Source of the DNA: Lachnospiraceae bacterium UBA3273
GTDB taxonomy: Bacteria > Bacillota > Clostridia > Lachnospirales > Lachnospiraceae
Reading direction: 5' to 3'
DNA length: 64,000 bases
NCBI GenBank assembly: GCA_002362385.1
Contig: DEUB01000042.1
Location: 1-64,000 of the forward strand
This document shows, in pieces, positions 8,148-16,822 of this stretch. Within the stretch, counting starts at the first letter, position 1, and every line of letters begins with the position of its first letter. The notes under the pieces are model-generated. The model had not been told where the DNA came from, made no database searches, and saw only the letters and a program-made list of their open reading frames with translations. A program made the position numbers and the translations under genes.

Positions 8148-9242
8148 TTGAAACGAGTTTATGCCGGACAGCTTCGCCCCGGCATGATTGTGGGCGAGGA
8201 CGTATACAGTTATTCCAACCAGTTGGTGATCTCCAAGGGTGTTATTCTTACCGATCCCATGATCACACGCCTGGAATTTTATTCTGTGCCATATGTAAAA
8301 ATAACGGAGTCTGAAACCGTAACTCCTGATGACAGCCTGCCGCCCGTTAATACTTCCGGGGAAAACTCTGCCTATTCCGCCCTGATCCAGTCCAGTCCCG
8401 AATTCCAAAAATACAAGCAGGACTTTGACGAGACCCTGGATAGTTTTAAGGACAGCTTAAGCGACATTGTCCAAAAGGGAGCCGATATTGATACGGACAG
8501 CCTGTTGGACCAGGCGACCTCCCTGATCAAGGACACGTCCACCAGCTCCGGTTTCTTTCATATGCTCCACAATATGAGGCAGTATGACGACCTTACATTT
8601 GCCCATTGTATGAATGTTGCCCTAATCAGCAATATTCTTGCAGGATGGCTTGGAATGTCCGAAGAGGATATCAAAACGGCCACCTTATGCGGGCTGCTTC
8701 ACGATATCGGAAAGCTTTCCATTCCCGACCATATCATCAAAAAACCGTCCCAGCTGACTAATGAGGAATATGAGATCGTAAAGACCCATACGATTGCGGG
8801 ATACGACCTTTTAAAGGACAAGGATATCAACGTACATATTAAAAACGCCGCCCTGATGCACCACGAAAAATGCGACGGCACCGGCTATCCGCTGGGCATT
8901 GACGGAAGCAGGATCGATCCCTTTGCCAAAATCGTCGGTATTGCCGATGTTTACGAAGCCATGACGGCGGCAAGAGTCTACCGCGGTCCCCTTTGTCCTT
9001 TCCAGGTCATTGATATTTTTGAAAGAGAGGGGCTGCAAAAATACGAGGCCGCCTATATCCTGAAGTTTTTGGAAAATGTAGTTATGACCTATATGCACAA
9101 CCGGGTACGCTTATCGGACGGCACCGAAGGGGATATTGTCTTTATCAATCACTCCCGCTTATCCCGGCCGATGATCAAATCCGGCGGCAGGTTTATCGAC
9201 CTTACCAAAACCCCCGACATATATATTGAGCAGATCATTTGA
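8148..9242 (+). CDS. HD-GYP domain cyclic-di-GMP phosphodiesterase
   Basis: A 364-residue cytoplasmic protein. The N-terminal 60 residues are a short beta-rich lead typical of Clostridia HD-GYP proteins (LRPGMIVGEDV, VISKGVILTD). A helical linker (85-130) leads to the HD-GYP domain, with H153, LLHDIGK (H185, D186), HHEKCDGTGYP (238-248) and ADVYEAMTAARVYR. The metal and GYP residues are present (Thr replaces the common Ser/Asn before Gly-Tyr-Pro), so activity on c-di-GMP is expected from the family. It starts at TTG (8148) after AAAAGGAG. It is monocistronic and ends in a terminator. No receiver or sensor domain is attached. Confidence 0.95.
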   Translation: MKRVYAGQLRPGMIVGEDVYSYSNQLVISKGVILTDPMITRLEFYSVPYVKITESETVTPDDSLPPVNTSGENSAYSALIQSSPEFQKYKQDFDETLDSFKDSLSDIVQKGADIDTDSLLDQATSLIKDTSTSSGFFHMLHNMRQYDDLTFAHCMNVALISNILAGWLGMSEEDIKTATLCGLLHDIGKLSIPDHIIKKPSQLTNEEYEIVKTHTIAGYDLLKDKDINVHIKNAALMHHEKCDGTGYPLGIDGSRIDPFAKIVGIADVYEAMTAARVYRGPLCPFQVIDIFEREGLQKYEAAYILKFLENVVMTYMHNRVRLSDGTEGDIVFINHSRLSRPMIKSGGRFIDLTKTPDIYIEQII

Positions 9243-9257
9243 CCTTTCATAAAAAAT

Positions 9258-9306
9258 AACTCCTTACGGATTTGAAATAGTATCTTTCTATCCATAAGGA
9301 GTTTTT
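9258..9306 (+). terminator. Terminator after the HD-GYP gene
   Basis: AACTCCTTA...TAAGGAGTT stem with an internal GGAT/ATCC extension and TTTTT. It lies between convergent genes and may also serve murA on the other strand. Confidence 0.8.
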
Positions 9307-9334
9307 CGTCTTTATATTCTAAAATACGGCCGTA

Positions 9335-10627
9335 TTATGATACCTGCATTTTAAATTTGACCACTTCTTTTTCTTCTGTTACCTTTTCTATCTGTGCTCC
9401 CAGACTTTTTAGCTTCACATCAAAGTCCTCATAGCCTCTTTCGATATAGAAAATGTCATCTACCACGGAAAAGCCTTCCGCCGCAAGGGCAGCGATCACA
9501 AGAGCCGCTCCTGCACGTAAGTCCGGCGCACTGATGTGGGCGCCTGTATATTTGGGCACTCCGTTGATGATCGCCGTATTGCCTTCCACTTTGATGGAAG
9601 CGCCCATCCTGGTAAGCTCATCCACATACTTGAACCTGTTTTCGAATATGCTTTCCGTCACGATACTGCTTCCGTTGGAAAGAGCCAGGGTAACCGTGAT
9701 CTGCGGCTGCATATCCGTGGGAAATCCGGGATAAGGAAGGGTCTTTACCTGTGTATGGGATAAAGGCTTGGAAGAAACAACCCTTACCGCATCGTCCGAC
9801 TCTTCGATCTCACAGCCTATTTCCATTAATTTGGCGCTGATGGACTCCAAATGCTTGGGAATCACATTTTTGATCGTAACATCGCCCTTTGTGGCTGCCG
9901 CAGCCATCATAAACGTCCCCGCCTCAATCTGGTCGGGAATAACGGAATACTCCGTCTTATGCAGCTTCTCCACGCCTTTGATACGGATAACATCCGTACC
10001 GGCCCCTTTAATATTAGCGCCCATGCTGTTCAAAAAGTTCGCTAAGTCTACCACATGGGGTTCCTTTGCGGCATTTTCGATAATAGTCTGGCCTTCCGCA
10101 AGGGACGCCGCCATCATAATATTGATCGTAGCGCCTACGGAAACCACATCCAGATAAATATGGCTGCCCTTTAAATGATCCGCCTGGGCAACGATCAGTC
10201 CATGGGAGATCTTAACCTCAGCACCAAGGGCTTTGAAACCTTTGATGTGCTGGTCTATGGGACGGCTTCCGATATTACAGCCGCCGGGAAGCGCCACTTC
10301 CGCTCTTTTGTATTTTCCAAGCAAAGCTCCCAGTAAATAATAGGACGCCCGGATCTTCTTGATATAATCGTCTTCGATCACAACATCATGAATGGTGGAA
10401 CCATTAACCCTGATGCTGTGTCTGTCAATCCTCTCTATTGTTGCCCCTACGCTTTTAATAGCCTGCAGCAATACATTTGTGTCCCTTACATCAGGTAAAT
10501 TCTCTATAATAACTGTTTCATCTGTCATAATGGAAGCAGCCAGAATTGCAAGCGCCGCATTTTTGGCCCCGCCGATCTCGACTTCGCCCACCAGGGGATT
10601 CCCCCCCTTAATCGCATATTGCTCCAT
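9335..10627 (-). CDS. murA: UDP-N-acetylglucosamine 1-carboxyvinyltransferase
   Basis: First committed step of peptidoglycan synthesis (enolpyruvyl transfer to UDP-GlcNAc), 430 residues. The family lysine/asparagine pair is in AKNAALA (K22, N23), the catalytic Cys is at 117 within LPGGCNIGSRPID, and FPTDMQPQ marks the second domain. With Cys at the active position it should be fosfomycin-sensitive (family knowledge). The start is the ATG at 10627, preceded by GAGG; a TTG four codons earlier would overlap that ribosome site. It is a single gene, convergent with the HD-GYP gene. Confidence 0.97.
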   Translation of the reverse strand: MEQYAIKGGNPLVGEVEIGGAKNAALAILAASIMTDETVIIENLPDVRDTNVLLQAIKSVGATIERIDRHSIRVNGSTIHDVVIEDDYIKKIRASYYLLGALLGKYKRAEVALPGGCNIGSRPIDQHIKGFKALGAEVKISHGLIVAQADHLKGSHIYLDVVSVGATINIMMAASLAEGQTIIENAAKEPHVVDLANFLNSMGANIKGAGTDVIRIKGVEKLHKTEYSVIPDQIEAGTFMMAAAATKGDVTIKNVIPKHLESISAKLMEIGCEIEESDDAVRVVSSKPLSHTQVKTLPYPGFPTDMQPQITVTLALSNGSSIVTESIFENRFKYVDELTRMGASIKVEGNTAIINGVPKYTGAHISAPDLRAGAALVIAALAAEGFSVVDDIFYIERGYEDFDVKLKSLGAQIEKVTEEKEVVKFKMQVS

Positions 10628-10749
10628 AATGCACCTCAAACAAAATATTTTACATCTATATTTTTCTATTATATACCACCAACGGCTTCATTGTAAACTT
10701 TCAATTTAAAAATCGTTAAATTTGTACAATCCCATCCGTTTTTTTACAA

Positions 10750-12321
10750 TTAATTCAGGTAATCTAATGGATTGACCTGGGAGCCTCCGATCAAAATTTC
10801 AAAATGAAGATGAGGGCCGGTGCTCCTTCCGGTATTTCCGCTTAATGCGATCTTATCGCCCTGGTTTACCCGTTGTCCCACTTTAACAAGCACTTTGCTC
10901 AAATGTCCGTAGCGGGTCTGTCTTCCGTCCTCATGGTTGATATAGACCACATATCCGTATCCGCTTCCCCAGCCTGCCCTTGTAACAGTTCCTGAACAGG
11001 ATGCGGCAACTGCGGTCCCGACCGGCGTTGCCCAGTCAATTCCCCTGTGGTAGGTGGACGCCCCTCTTGTAGGAGCGCTTCTGCGCCCGAATCTGGAAGA
11101 GATCCTGCCGCCGGAAATAGGCTTGATATAGGTAGGCGGAATCCTCGTACCCACTTCCACGATCTTGGGAACCGGAGAAATGGTAACCTCTTCTTTTAGT
11201 ATCTCCGTGTCCGTTACGGAGGCATTCCTATAGGTCACGACCGCCGCAACATTTCTGTGTCCTGCCGAAGGCTGCTGGCGGACTACCGAGTCAGTGGTAT
11301 ACCATGCGTCATTGTATATATACTCCACAGGCGCATCATAGTCCTCTTCGTAATAGATTTCCTCCTGCCTGCCCACAGAAAGCTCAGGCTCGGGAATGGT
11401 AATGATCAGTTCATCCCCCGCGCGGATCGTAGAGTTTTCATCCTCCAGCGTCTCATTCATTTCGATAATACGGTCAAGGGGGATTTCCGTCTCCAGGGAA
11501 ATTTCAGAAAGGGTATCCCCGGGCTGCACCTCATAGACGGTATTCTTCTCCTGGTCTTTCGTAAGAATTTCCTTTGCCGTGTTCACATCTGTCAGTTCTT
11601 CCGCACCCAGATAAGTTTCGATAATCTCGATCTCATCCTCGTAATACAGATCCACAAGCCCGTAATCAAAATCCTCAAAGCTCATCTGCAGGTTGGCTTC
11701 GGAAAGCTCATCCATTTCGTAGAATTCCTTTTCCACCCCTGCCTTTGGCAGCTCATAAGCCTCCTTTGCCCTCACATCGGAAGTTGTGATCCTGGTGGTT
11801 AAGACATTGATCTCCCGCTCAGGATCCAATACAAGCTCGATCTGGAATTCATTTTCCGGATCATATTTGCTAAGGGCCGCCTGCAGGATTTCTATAACGC
11901 CCTCCGCATTCTGGATATTTACTGTAAATTCATTGATCTTAACGGTATAGGCAAGACTTCTGTCGGTTATCTTGTCCTCCTGCAGGATCCGGCACATGTT
12001 TTCCACTACCGTTTCCCTGCTGTCGACTTTGCCCACGAGCAGCTCCCTGCCTTCCGTTTTTAAGTCAACATCCACAAAAACAAGGCTGTCCGCCTCCCGT
12101 GCCAGACCGGTACGCGCCTGCCTTAAATACTCCCAGGCTGTCTCTTCACTATCTACCAGCCCGGCTTCCTCTCCATTCAAAAAAACGGTATACATATTAT
12201 TTCCCGTACTCTCGATTTTATGAAAGCCGGGGAATAAAAGCAGACATGCCAAAGATATAAATGCCACCGCCCTTAAATGTGCGATTCTTATTTCAAGATA
12301 ATATTTTGTGAATTTTTTCAT
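10750..12321 (-). CDS. Membrane-anchored M23 endopeptidase with LysM and G5 domains
   Basis: Cell-wall hydrolase, about 523 residues. An uncleaved N-terminal membrane anchor (about 15-32) is followed by a long extracellular stalk. The LysM domain (YEVQPGDTLSEIS...RAGDELIITIP) lies around 265-310. A G5 domain follows (about 330-400, including VRQQPSAGH). The lysostaphin-type M23 domain at the C-terminus has HRGID from residue 425 and HLHFE at about 504-508, so the Zn-ligand motifs are complete. The ATG at 12321 is preferred; an upstream TTG has no ribosome site, and this one has only a weak GGAAAA. This resembles SpoIIQ/SpoIVFA-like or general cell-separation peptidases of Clostridia; the exact process is not decided by sequence. 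Confidence 0.92.
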   Translation of the reverse strand: MKKFTKYYLEIRIAHLRAVAFISLACLLLFPGFHKIESTGNNMYTVFLNGEEAGLVDSEETAWEYLRQARTGLAREADSLVFVDVDLKTEGRELLVGKVDSRETVVENMCRILQEDKITDRSLAYTVKINEFTVNIQNAEGVIEILQAALSKYDPENEFQIELVLDPEREINVLTTRITTSDVRAKEAYELPKAGVEKEFYEMDELSEANLQMSFEDFDYGLVDLYYEDEIEIIETYLGAEELTDVNTAKEILTKDQEKNTVYEVQPGDTLSEISLETEIPLDRIIEMNETLEDENSTIRAGDELIITIPEPELSVGRQEEIYYEEDYDAPVEYIYNDAWYTTDSVVRQQPSAGHRNVAAVVTYRNASVTDTEILKEEVTISPVPKIVEVGTRIPPTYIKPISGGRISSRFGRRSAPTRGASTYHRGIDWATPVGTAVAASCSGTVTRAGWGSGYGYVVYINHEDGRQTRYGHLSKVLVKVGQRVNQGDKIALSGNTGRSTGPHLHFEILIGGSQVNPLDYLN

Positions 12322-12350
12322 AGGTTTTTCCAATATTTGTACACCGGAAT

Positions 12351-12935
12351 CTATCCGTTATTTTTCCTTCCGGTTTTTTTTCTGACGCTATAGCCAAATT
12401 TCCCGATCATTTTATCCAGGGTGTAATATTCTCCATGGGAATAGACAATGGGATCGGCCTTTCTTAAATGAAAGGTATTCTTTTCATCCATATAGGCATC
12501 GTCTACCGTAACTGCCTCTACTGTGGCTAAGAACATGACGTGGCTTCCCAGTTCTATAGACTGGGTAACCCGGCACTCTATATTGACCGGGCTTTCCCCG
12601 ATAAGAGGAGCCCCTACCTTTTGTGCCGGAAGCTTTGTCAGCTTCATTTCCTTAAATTTATCTACATCCCTGCCGCTTTTTACCCCGCAGTAATCCGTGG
12701 CAAAAGCCAGCCTTTCGGTAGTAAGGTTGATAACGAACTCTCCCGTTTCCTTTATCATATGGTAGGAATATCTTTCCGGCCTTACGGAAATGGAAACCAT
12801 GGCGGGATCCGAGCAGACAGTGCCCGTCCACCCGATCGTAAGCACATTGTCATTACCCGCCTTATCTCTTACAGTGACCAAAACTGCCGGGAGGGGGTAC
12901 AGCATATTTCCCGGTTTAAACGACATTTTTCCCAT
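12351..12935 (-). CDS. Flavin reductase-like (flavoredoxin) protein
   Basis: A 194-residue FMN-binding split-barrel protein of the flavin reductase/flavoredoxin family. It has the N-terminal PLPAVLVTVRD strand, the TIGWTGTVCSDPAMVSISVRP flavin-site segment and the EFVINLTTE strand. Such proteins bind FMN and shuttle electrons in anaerobes. Only 29 bases separate it from the M23 gene, so they may be co-transcribed, but no functional link is evident. Confidence 0.9.
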   Translation of the reverse strand: MGKMSFKPGNMLYPLPAVLVTVRDKAGNDNVLTIGWTGTVCSDPAMVSISVRPERYSYHMIKETGEFVINLTTERLAFATDYCGVKSGRDVDKFKEMKLTKLPAQKVGAPLIGESPVNIECRVTQSIELGSHVMFLATVEAVTVDDAYMDEKNTFHLRKADPIVYSHGEYYTLDKMIGKFGYSVRKKTGRKNNG

Positions 12936-12970
12936 AATACTTCTCCAAAATTAACGTTTTGCCGCAAGAA

Positions 12971-14239
12971 TCAAAACAGCTGCAAAATCTGTGCAACCTG
13001 CATGCCCAGACTTGCCAGTGCAAGCAGCAGCGTAATGATCACAAGGGGCTTTAAACCGCTGTTTTTCTTCATTCCGCTTTCCAGATGATCGATTCTTTCT
13101 CCCAATTCCCTGGCCCTTCTTGTAGCTTCTTCCGATACCACCGCCTGTACATTGCGGTAAACGCGGACGTTCTCCTTATGCACATGTTCCTCCAGATGCT
13201 TCTGTCCTTCCTCCGAATTTAAGCGGAGTCCCACCAGAAGCTCTTTCATGGTTCTTATTGACTCCATCATTTCACTGTCATTGCCCGCTTTATCCTCTAA
13301 ATCCCTGATGGCTATGAAAACAGCCTGATGGTTCTGCTGCATTTCTTCATTAATATTGCGCTCCATTTCGTCCAGCCTGCCGGACACGCGGTAAAATCCA
13401 TCATCCGTTTTATATGCCGCATCCGAAATGCTGCCTTTTAAAGATTCCATGTCAGCCTTTACGGAATCCATACCTTCTTTTACAAGATCCGTACCGTCCT
13501 TCACAGAGTCCATATTGCCTCTTATGAAATCCAGGCCGTCCCTGACAGAAGTCATATCTGACCTGACAAAATCCACACTGTCTCTTACGGCTTCCATATC
13601 AGCTCTGACCGAATCTACACTGTCTCTTACAGGTCCTATATCAGTTCTGACCGAATCCACACTGTCCCTAACGGATTCCATATCAGTTCTGACCAAATCC
13701 ACACTGTCCCTAACGGATTCCATATCAGTTCTGACCAAATCCACGCTGTCTTTTACAAGATCCGTGCCATCCTTCACGGCGTCCATATTGTCTCTTACAA
13801 AATCTACACTGCCCTTTAAGGATTCCATATCATTTTTTATGAAATCCACACTTTCTCTGACAAGATCCGAACTTTCCTTTATAGAATCTGTATCCTCTTT
13901 GACAGAATCCACGCTATATTTTACGGAATACATGTAATTCTTTACCGGTTCGATCTCTTCTTTTAAGCTTGTCCCGGTCTCGTCAATTTTATTACCCAGC
14001 AGCGCTTCTTTGCTTCCATAACCTTCGATCTGCTCGATACCGCACTGAATCAATTGCTGTACCTGTTCTGTCAGCTCTACATTTTTTAAATTCAGGCGGC
14101 GCATCTCCTGCATCATACGTTCATATTCTGCCGTACGCTCCTGCATTCTTTTCATGTCTCTGGCTTCCGCCTGACTGTTTGCTTTTATTATTTCCCCGGC
14201 ATTAAACCTTTTTGCCAGTTTATCCATAAAATTATCCAC
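12971..14239 (-). CDS. Heptad-repeat coiled-coil protein with C-terminal membrane anchor
   Basis: A 422-residue protein I cannot assign to a functional family. Residues 15-65 are a charged helix. Residues 100-270 are an unusually regular run of seven-residue units of the type S-V-D-x-V-R/K-x / D-M-E-S-V-R-D, forming about 24 heptads with little interruption, so a long parallel coiled coil is expected. A second helical region (280-385) is followed by a basic patch and one transmembrane helix at the extreme C-terminus (VIITLLLALASLGMQVAQIL), giving tail-anchored topology with the coil in the cytoplasm. The repeat is visible in the DNA (13430-13942). The gene stands alone, 270 bases upstream of the nearest RNA-like structure. 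Confidence 0.8.
   Translation of the reverse strand: MDNFMDKLAKRFNAGEIIKANSQAEARDMKRMQERTAEYERMMQEMRRLNLKNVELTEQVQQLIQCGIEQIEGYGSKEALLGNKIDETGTSLKEEIEPVKNYMYSVKYSVDSVKEDTDSIKESSDLVRESVDFIKNDMESLKGSVDFVRDNMDAVKDGTDLVKDSVDLVRTDMESVRDSVDLVRTDMESVRDSVDSVRTDIGPVRDSVDSVRADMEAVRDSVDFVRSDMTSVRDGLDFIRGNMDSVKDGTDLVKEGMDSVKADMESLKGSISDAAYKTDDGFYRVSGRLDEMERNINEEMQQNHQAVFIAIRDLEDKAGNDSEMMESIRTMKELLVGLRLNSEEGQKHLEEHVHKENVRVYRNVQAVVSEEATRRARELGERIDHLESGMKKNSGLKPLVIITLLLALASLGMQVAQILQLF
13430..13942 (-). repeat. Tandem 21/42-base repeat inside the coiled-coil gene
   Basis: Successive 42-base units of the type ACGGATTCCATATCAGTTCTGACC (plus-strand view, truncated here) recur across this stretch. At least two adjacent units (about 13660-13745) are almost identical. 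They encode pairs of heptads (14 residues), so unit number could change by slippage. Confidence 0.75.
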
Positions 14240-14488
14240 AATGATCCCCTCCGTACCCTTCTCACGCGGTGTTTCATACGGTGTATATGTATCGTTTTTA
14301 TTTTATCATGTATTATTTTCTTTTACAACCTCCCCCTTTTTGACATATACCCGCATCTTTTTTGTTAAAATTGCACAGTAAAATATTCAATTTCTTTATT
14401 TCATTGTTAATATTAACTATTTTTTCACTCCTTGTTCATAATTTATTCATATTTGTAGATTAATATAAATTTATAAACAACGAACGAC

Positions 14489-14580
14489 GTAATGTTTATC
14501 ATTACAGACATAGATAAATTTTTTCATAATAGCCCGGGTGCCGAAAGGTGCCTGGGCACTCCTCATTTTAGAGGGAGTTT
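14489..14580 (+). other. Cluster of small hairpins, candidate small RNA
   Basis: Three stems stand in a row in an AT-rich gap. GTAATG-TTTAT-CATTAC is at 14489-14505. An 11-pair stem GCCCGGGTGCC / GGTGCCTGGGC, with a GAAA tetraloop (14543-14546) and three G-U pairs, is at 14532-14557. ACTCC / GGAGT is at 14558-14578. The G-U pairs and GNRA loop form only if the plus strand is transcribed. I recognise no known riboswitch. The surrounding 663-base gap (14240-14902) otherwise holds only AT-rich DNA and element E2. Confidence 0.35.
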
Positions 14581-14615
14581 GTATTAGAATTTTGTTGGCG
14601 TTGGAAGCAGGAAGG

Positions 14616-14832
14616 TAAATATATAAGGGCTGTACGAGGGGCTTTTTGTCGCAAAAATATATTTTTTCAGGAACTTAGTTTACACTCTTTAGAGTGCTTG
14701 CGCTCCGACAAAGGACGTAGCAGCACATAAGATTGCAAACTACGCAATCTAAGTGCTGACGCCTTTGTTAGGGTTCCTTCATTAAATATATTTTTGCGAC
14801 AAAAAGCCCCTCGTACAGCCCTTATATATTTA
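14616..14832 (+). repeat. Long palindromic element E2 with conserved bulged tip
   Basis: A 217-base palindrome whose 49-base arms (14616-14664 and 14784-14832) are exact reverse complements, beginning TAAATATATAAGGGCTGTAC. The arms share nothing with those of E1, but the 119-base tip does. It reads GCTTGCGCTCCG, ACAAAGG-A-CGT-AG-CAGCAC, a variable inner hairpin (GATTGC/GCAATC), GTGCTGACGCCTTTGT and GGTTCCTTCAT. Compared with E1, paired bases change on both sides while pairing is kept, and the AG bulge is retained. It lies 71 bases beyond the stop of the alarmone synthetase gene, in the same orientation as E1 relative to the genes. Confidence 0.88.
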
Positions 14833-14902
14833 ACCACCCGCTCCCGGCACAAACAGAACTTTAATATAAGTGACAGGCAGCCTGAGGAATGGAAAAAATT
14901 CA

Positions 14903-15619
14903 TCAGACCACGGCGCTCCGGGTCCCGGGCAAAGAAGTCTGTCCGTTTTCCGCCGCCTTTTCTTTTTCTTCTGCCGCCTGGTCCGCAAGCTTCTGCACTT
15001 CTTTATTTAAGGAAAGCATCTTGGAGTCCAGATTGGATACCATATTAGCGCATTCGATCAATTCCTTTTTGATATGCTCCGGAACGTTTCCCTCAAATTT
15101 GTAATGAATCTTATGCTCAAGGCTTGCCCAGAAATCCATTGCAACTGTCCGGATCTGGATCTCCACTTTTGTGTCTACGATCCTGTCAGATAAAAAAATC
15201 GGAATCGTGATCAGTAAATGGTAGCTCTTATAGCCGCTGGGCTTGGGATTCTGGATATAATCCTTTACGGAGATGACCCGAATATCATTTTGTTTGATCA
15301 GCATTTCTGCAATTCTGTAAATATCGGAAATAAAAGAGCAGATGACCCTGATGCCCGCAATATCATTTACATGCTCCACCATATTTGCGATCGTCGATTC
15401 ATAATGGTTCTTTTTTAATTTTTTAACAATGCTCTGCGGAGTCTTGATCCGCGACTTGATATGTTCAATGGGATTGTATTGGTGCACGTGTTGAAATTCG
15501 TCGTTCAGGATCTCTAACTTGGTCCCCACTTCCTTTAAGGCCGAATTATATATTAAAACAACCTCTTCCCAACTTTGTATATCATTTTCTTTTTCAACCT
15601 TTAGTTCCAAAAGCCTCAC
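14903..15619 (-). CDS. Small alarmone synthetase, RelA/SpoT-domain (p)ppGpp synthetase
   Basis: A 238-residue single-domain synthetase (YjbM/YwaC type): no HD hydrolase, TGS or ACT domains. Diagnostic segments are KLKKNHYES, DIAGIRVICSF, PKPSGYKSYHLLI and the VEIQIRTVAMDFWASLEHKIHYK-type C-terminal motif. The family transfers pyrophosphate from ATP to GDP/GTP. A charged coiled tail (200-230) follows. The start is GTG at 15619; a TTG at 15610 just after AGAGGTGAGG is an alternative. It is divergent from the small gene at 15795. Confidence 0.92.
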   Translation of the reverse strand: MRLLELKVEKENDIQSWEEVVLIYNSALKEVGTKLEILNDEFQHVHQYNPIEHIKSRIKTPQSIVKKLKKNHYESTIANMVEHVNDIAGIRVICSFISDIYRIAEMLIKQNDIRVISVKDYIQNPKPSGYKSYHLLITIPIFLSDRIVDTKVEIQIRTVAMDFWASLEHKIHYKFEGNVPEHIKKELIECANMVSNLDSKMLSLNKEVQKLADQAAEEKEKAAENGQTSLPGTRSAVV

Positions 15620-15716
15620 CTCTGTTGCTGATTTTACAAGAACATTTTACCATATTTCTTCCGTTTATGCACAAATTTGACATAAATTTTACCGTTTTTT
15701 CATTTTTAGTTTGCTG

Positions 15717-15745
15717 TTGTCCGCATATTCAGGCTCTGCTATAAT
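15717..15745 (+). promoter_or_regulatory. Promoter of the 88-residue gene
   Basis: TTGTCC (15717-15722) and TATAAT (15740-15745) with a 17-base spacer, 49 bases upstream of the ATG at 15795. Confidence 0.7.
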
Positions 15746-15794
15746 ATCCCTAGCAAATATATCCGTGTTCTCGGGCACGCAGAAAGGAGCGCCT

Positions 15795-16061
15795 ATGTTT
15801 CGTTTGTGGGGCAAGATCTGGAAAGACAACCACCTGTTAAAGGATACCGTATTTGAAGAAGACAGTACGGATACAAGGACCCATAAAATCTTCCGGGGGC
15901 TGGAAGAAATCTGCTATGAATTCGATTTGGGCAAGCCGATCTGGCTGGATAAAACCATCTCAGAATTCAAACGTCACGACAAGGCAAGATTTTCCCAGGA
16001 TAATTTTATAGAAGAAATCCCCTTCGATTATCTGGAAATACAGATCATTGAAGAAGATTGA
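15795..16061 (+). CDS. Conserved-type hypothetical small acidic protein
   Basis: An 88-residue protein beginning MFRLWGKIWKDN, with AAAGGAG seven bases before the ATG and a good promoter, so it is very likely expressed. It is acidic at the C-terminus (EIQIIEED), has no membrane segment, and contains an aromatic/charged middle (EEICYEFDLGKPIWLDKT). I do not recognise a family or function. It is transcribed alone, divergently from the alarmone synthetase gene. Confidence 0.75.
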   Translation: MFRLWGKIWKDNHLLKDTVFEEDSTDTRTHKIFRGLEEICYEFDLGKPIWLDKTISEFKRHDKARFSQDNFIEEIPFDYLEIQIIEED

Positions 16062-16084
16062 TCTTCATCTTATGCATAAAACAA

Positions 16085-16113
16085 TTGACACTTGAAATAA
16101 TATGTTGTAACAT
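16085..16113 (+). promoter_or_regulatory. Probable promoter of the hemolysin III gene
   Basis: TTGACA (16085-16090), 17-base spacer and TAACAT (16108-16113), 58 bases before the start codon. Confidence 0.55.
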
Positions 16114-16171
16114 CATTATATCAGAACATAGTTTTTAAAACTACATGATAAGTTTTCAAGGAGGTCATATT

Positions 16172-16822
16172 ATGCATAATATATCGATTCGTGAACCCGG
16201 AAGTGCCATTACACATTTTATTGCCATGATACTCGCCATGGGAAGCGCCATTCCCTTATTGATCAAAGCAGCGGAGTTTGGCACCCTTTCCGTCATTGCC
16301 ATGTTCGTTTTTATCGGCAGCATGGTTTTGCTGTATGGCGCCAGCGCAACTTATCATTCCATCAATGTTGCACCCAATATCATAAAGATTTTCAGGAAGA
16401 TCGACCACATGATGATCTTCATCATGATCGCCGGTTCCTACACTCCCGTCTGCCTTTTGGTTCTGGATAAATATACCGGCAGCCGGATGCTGGCAGCAGT
16501 ATGGGGCGTTGCCCTTTTGGGTATTTTGATCAAAGCGCTCTGGATTACCTGTCCCAAATGGTTTTCTTCCATTCTTTACATTGGAATGGGATGGATCTGT
16601 ATCAGCGCCATCAAGCCCATTATCCATACCTTATCCCTGTCGGCATTTATGTGGCTTCTCGCCGGAGGCCTTCTGTATACCGTGGGAGGCGTGATCTACG
16701 CCTTAAAACTGAAGGTATTTAACGAAAAGCACGCCGGCTTCGGTTCTCATGAGATATTCCACCTGTTCATTATGGCGGGAAGCTTCTGCCACTTTATCTT
16801 CATGTATCAATATGTGATCTGA
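16172..16822 (+). CDS. trhA: Hemolysin III / TrhA (PAQR-like) membrane protein
   Basis: A 216-residue, seven-helix membrane protein of the HlyIII/YqfA family. It shows the family metal-site motifs: SATYHS near residue 60 (S-x3-H type), DHMMIFIMIAGSYTP around 84-98, and SHEIFHLFIMAGSFCHF at the C-terminus. TrhA has been linked to membrane energetics/fluidity; true haemolysis is not established for most members. The start is the ATG preceded by AAGGAGG, not the upstream in-frame one. Its stop codon abuts the stop of the convergent pyrophosphorylase gene with no bases between. Confidence 0.92.
   Translation: MHNISIREPGSAITHFIAMILAMGSAIPLLIKAAEFGTLSVIAMFVFIGSMVLLYGASATYHSINVAPNIIKIFRKIDHMMIFIMIAGSYTPVCLLVLDKYTGSRMLAAVWGVALLGILIKALWITCPKWFSSILYIGMGWICISAIKPIIHTLSLSAFMWLLAGGLLYTVGGVIYALKLKVFNEKHAGFGSHEIFHLFIMAGSFCHFIFMYQYVI

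Noticed and set aside
13428..13937. Plus-strand frame of 169 codons of Ser/Thr/Leu-rich repeats
   Set aside because: It is the antisense of the heptad-repeat gene; the periodicity comes from the coding strand. No ribosome site or promoter of its own.
13430..13942. Possible CRISPR array (regular repeats)
   Set aside because: Repeats are contiguous 21/42-base coding units without unique spacers; they encode heptads.
14532..14557. GEMM (c-di-GMP-I) riboswitch
   Set aside because: The GAAA-capped stem recalls the class, but the conserved core (AGGGCAAACC-type joins and tetraloop receptor) is absent.
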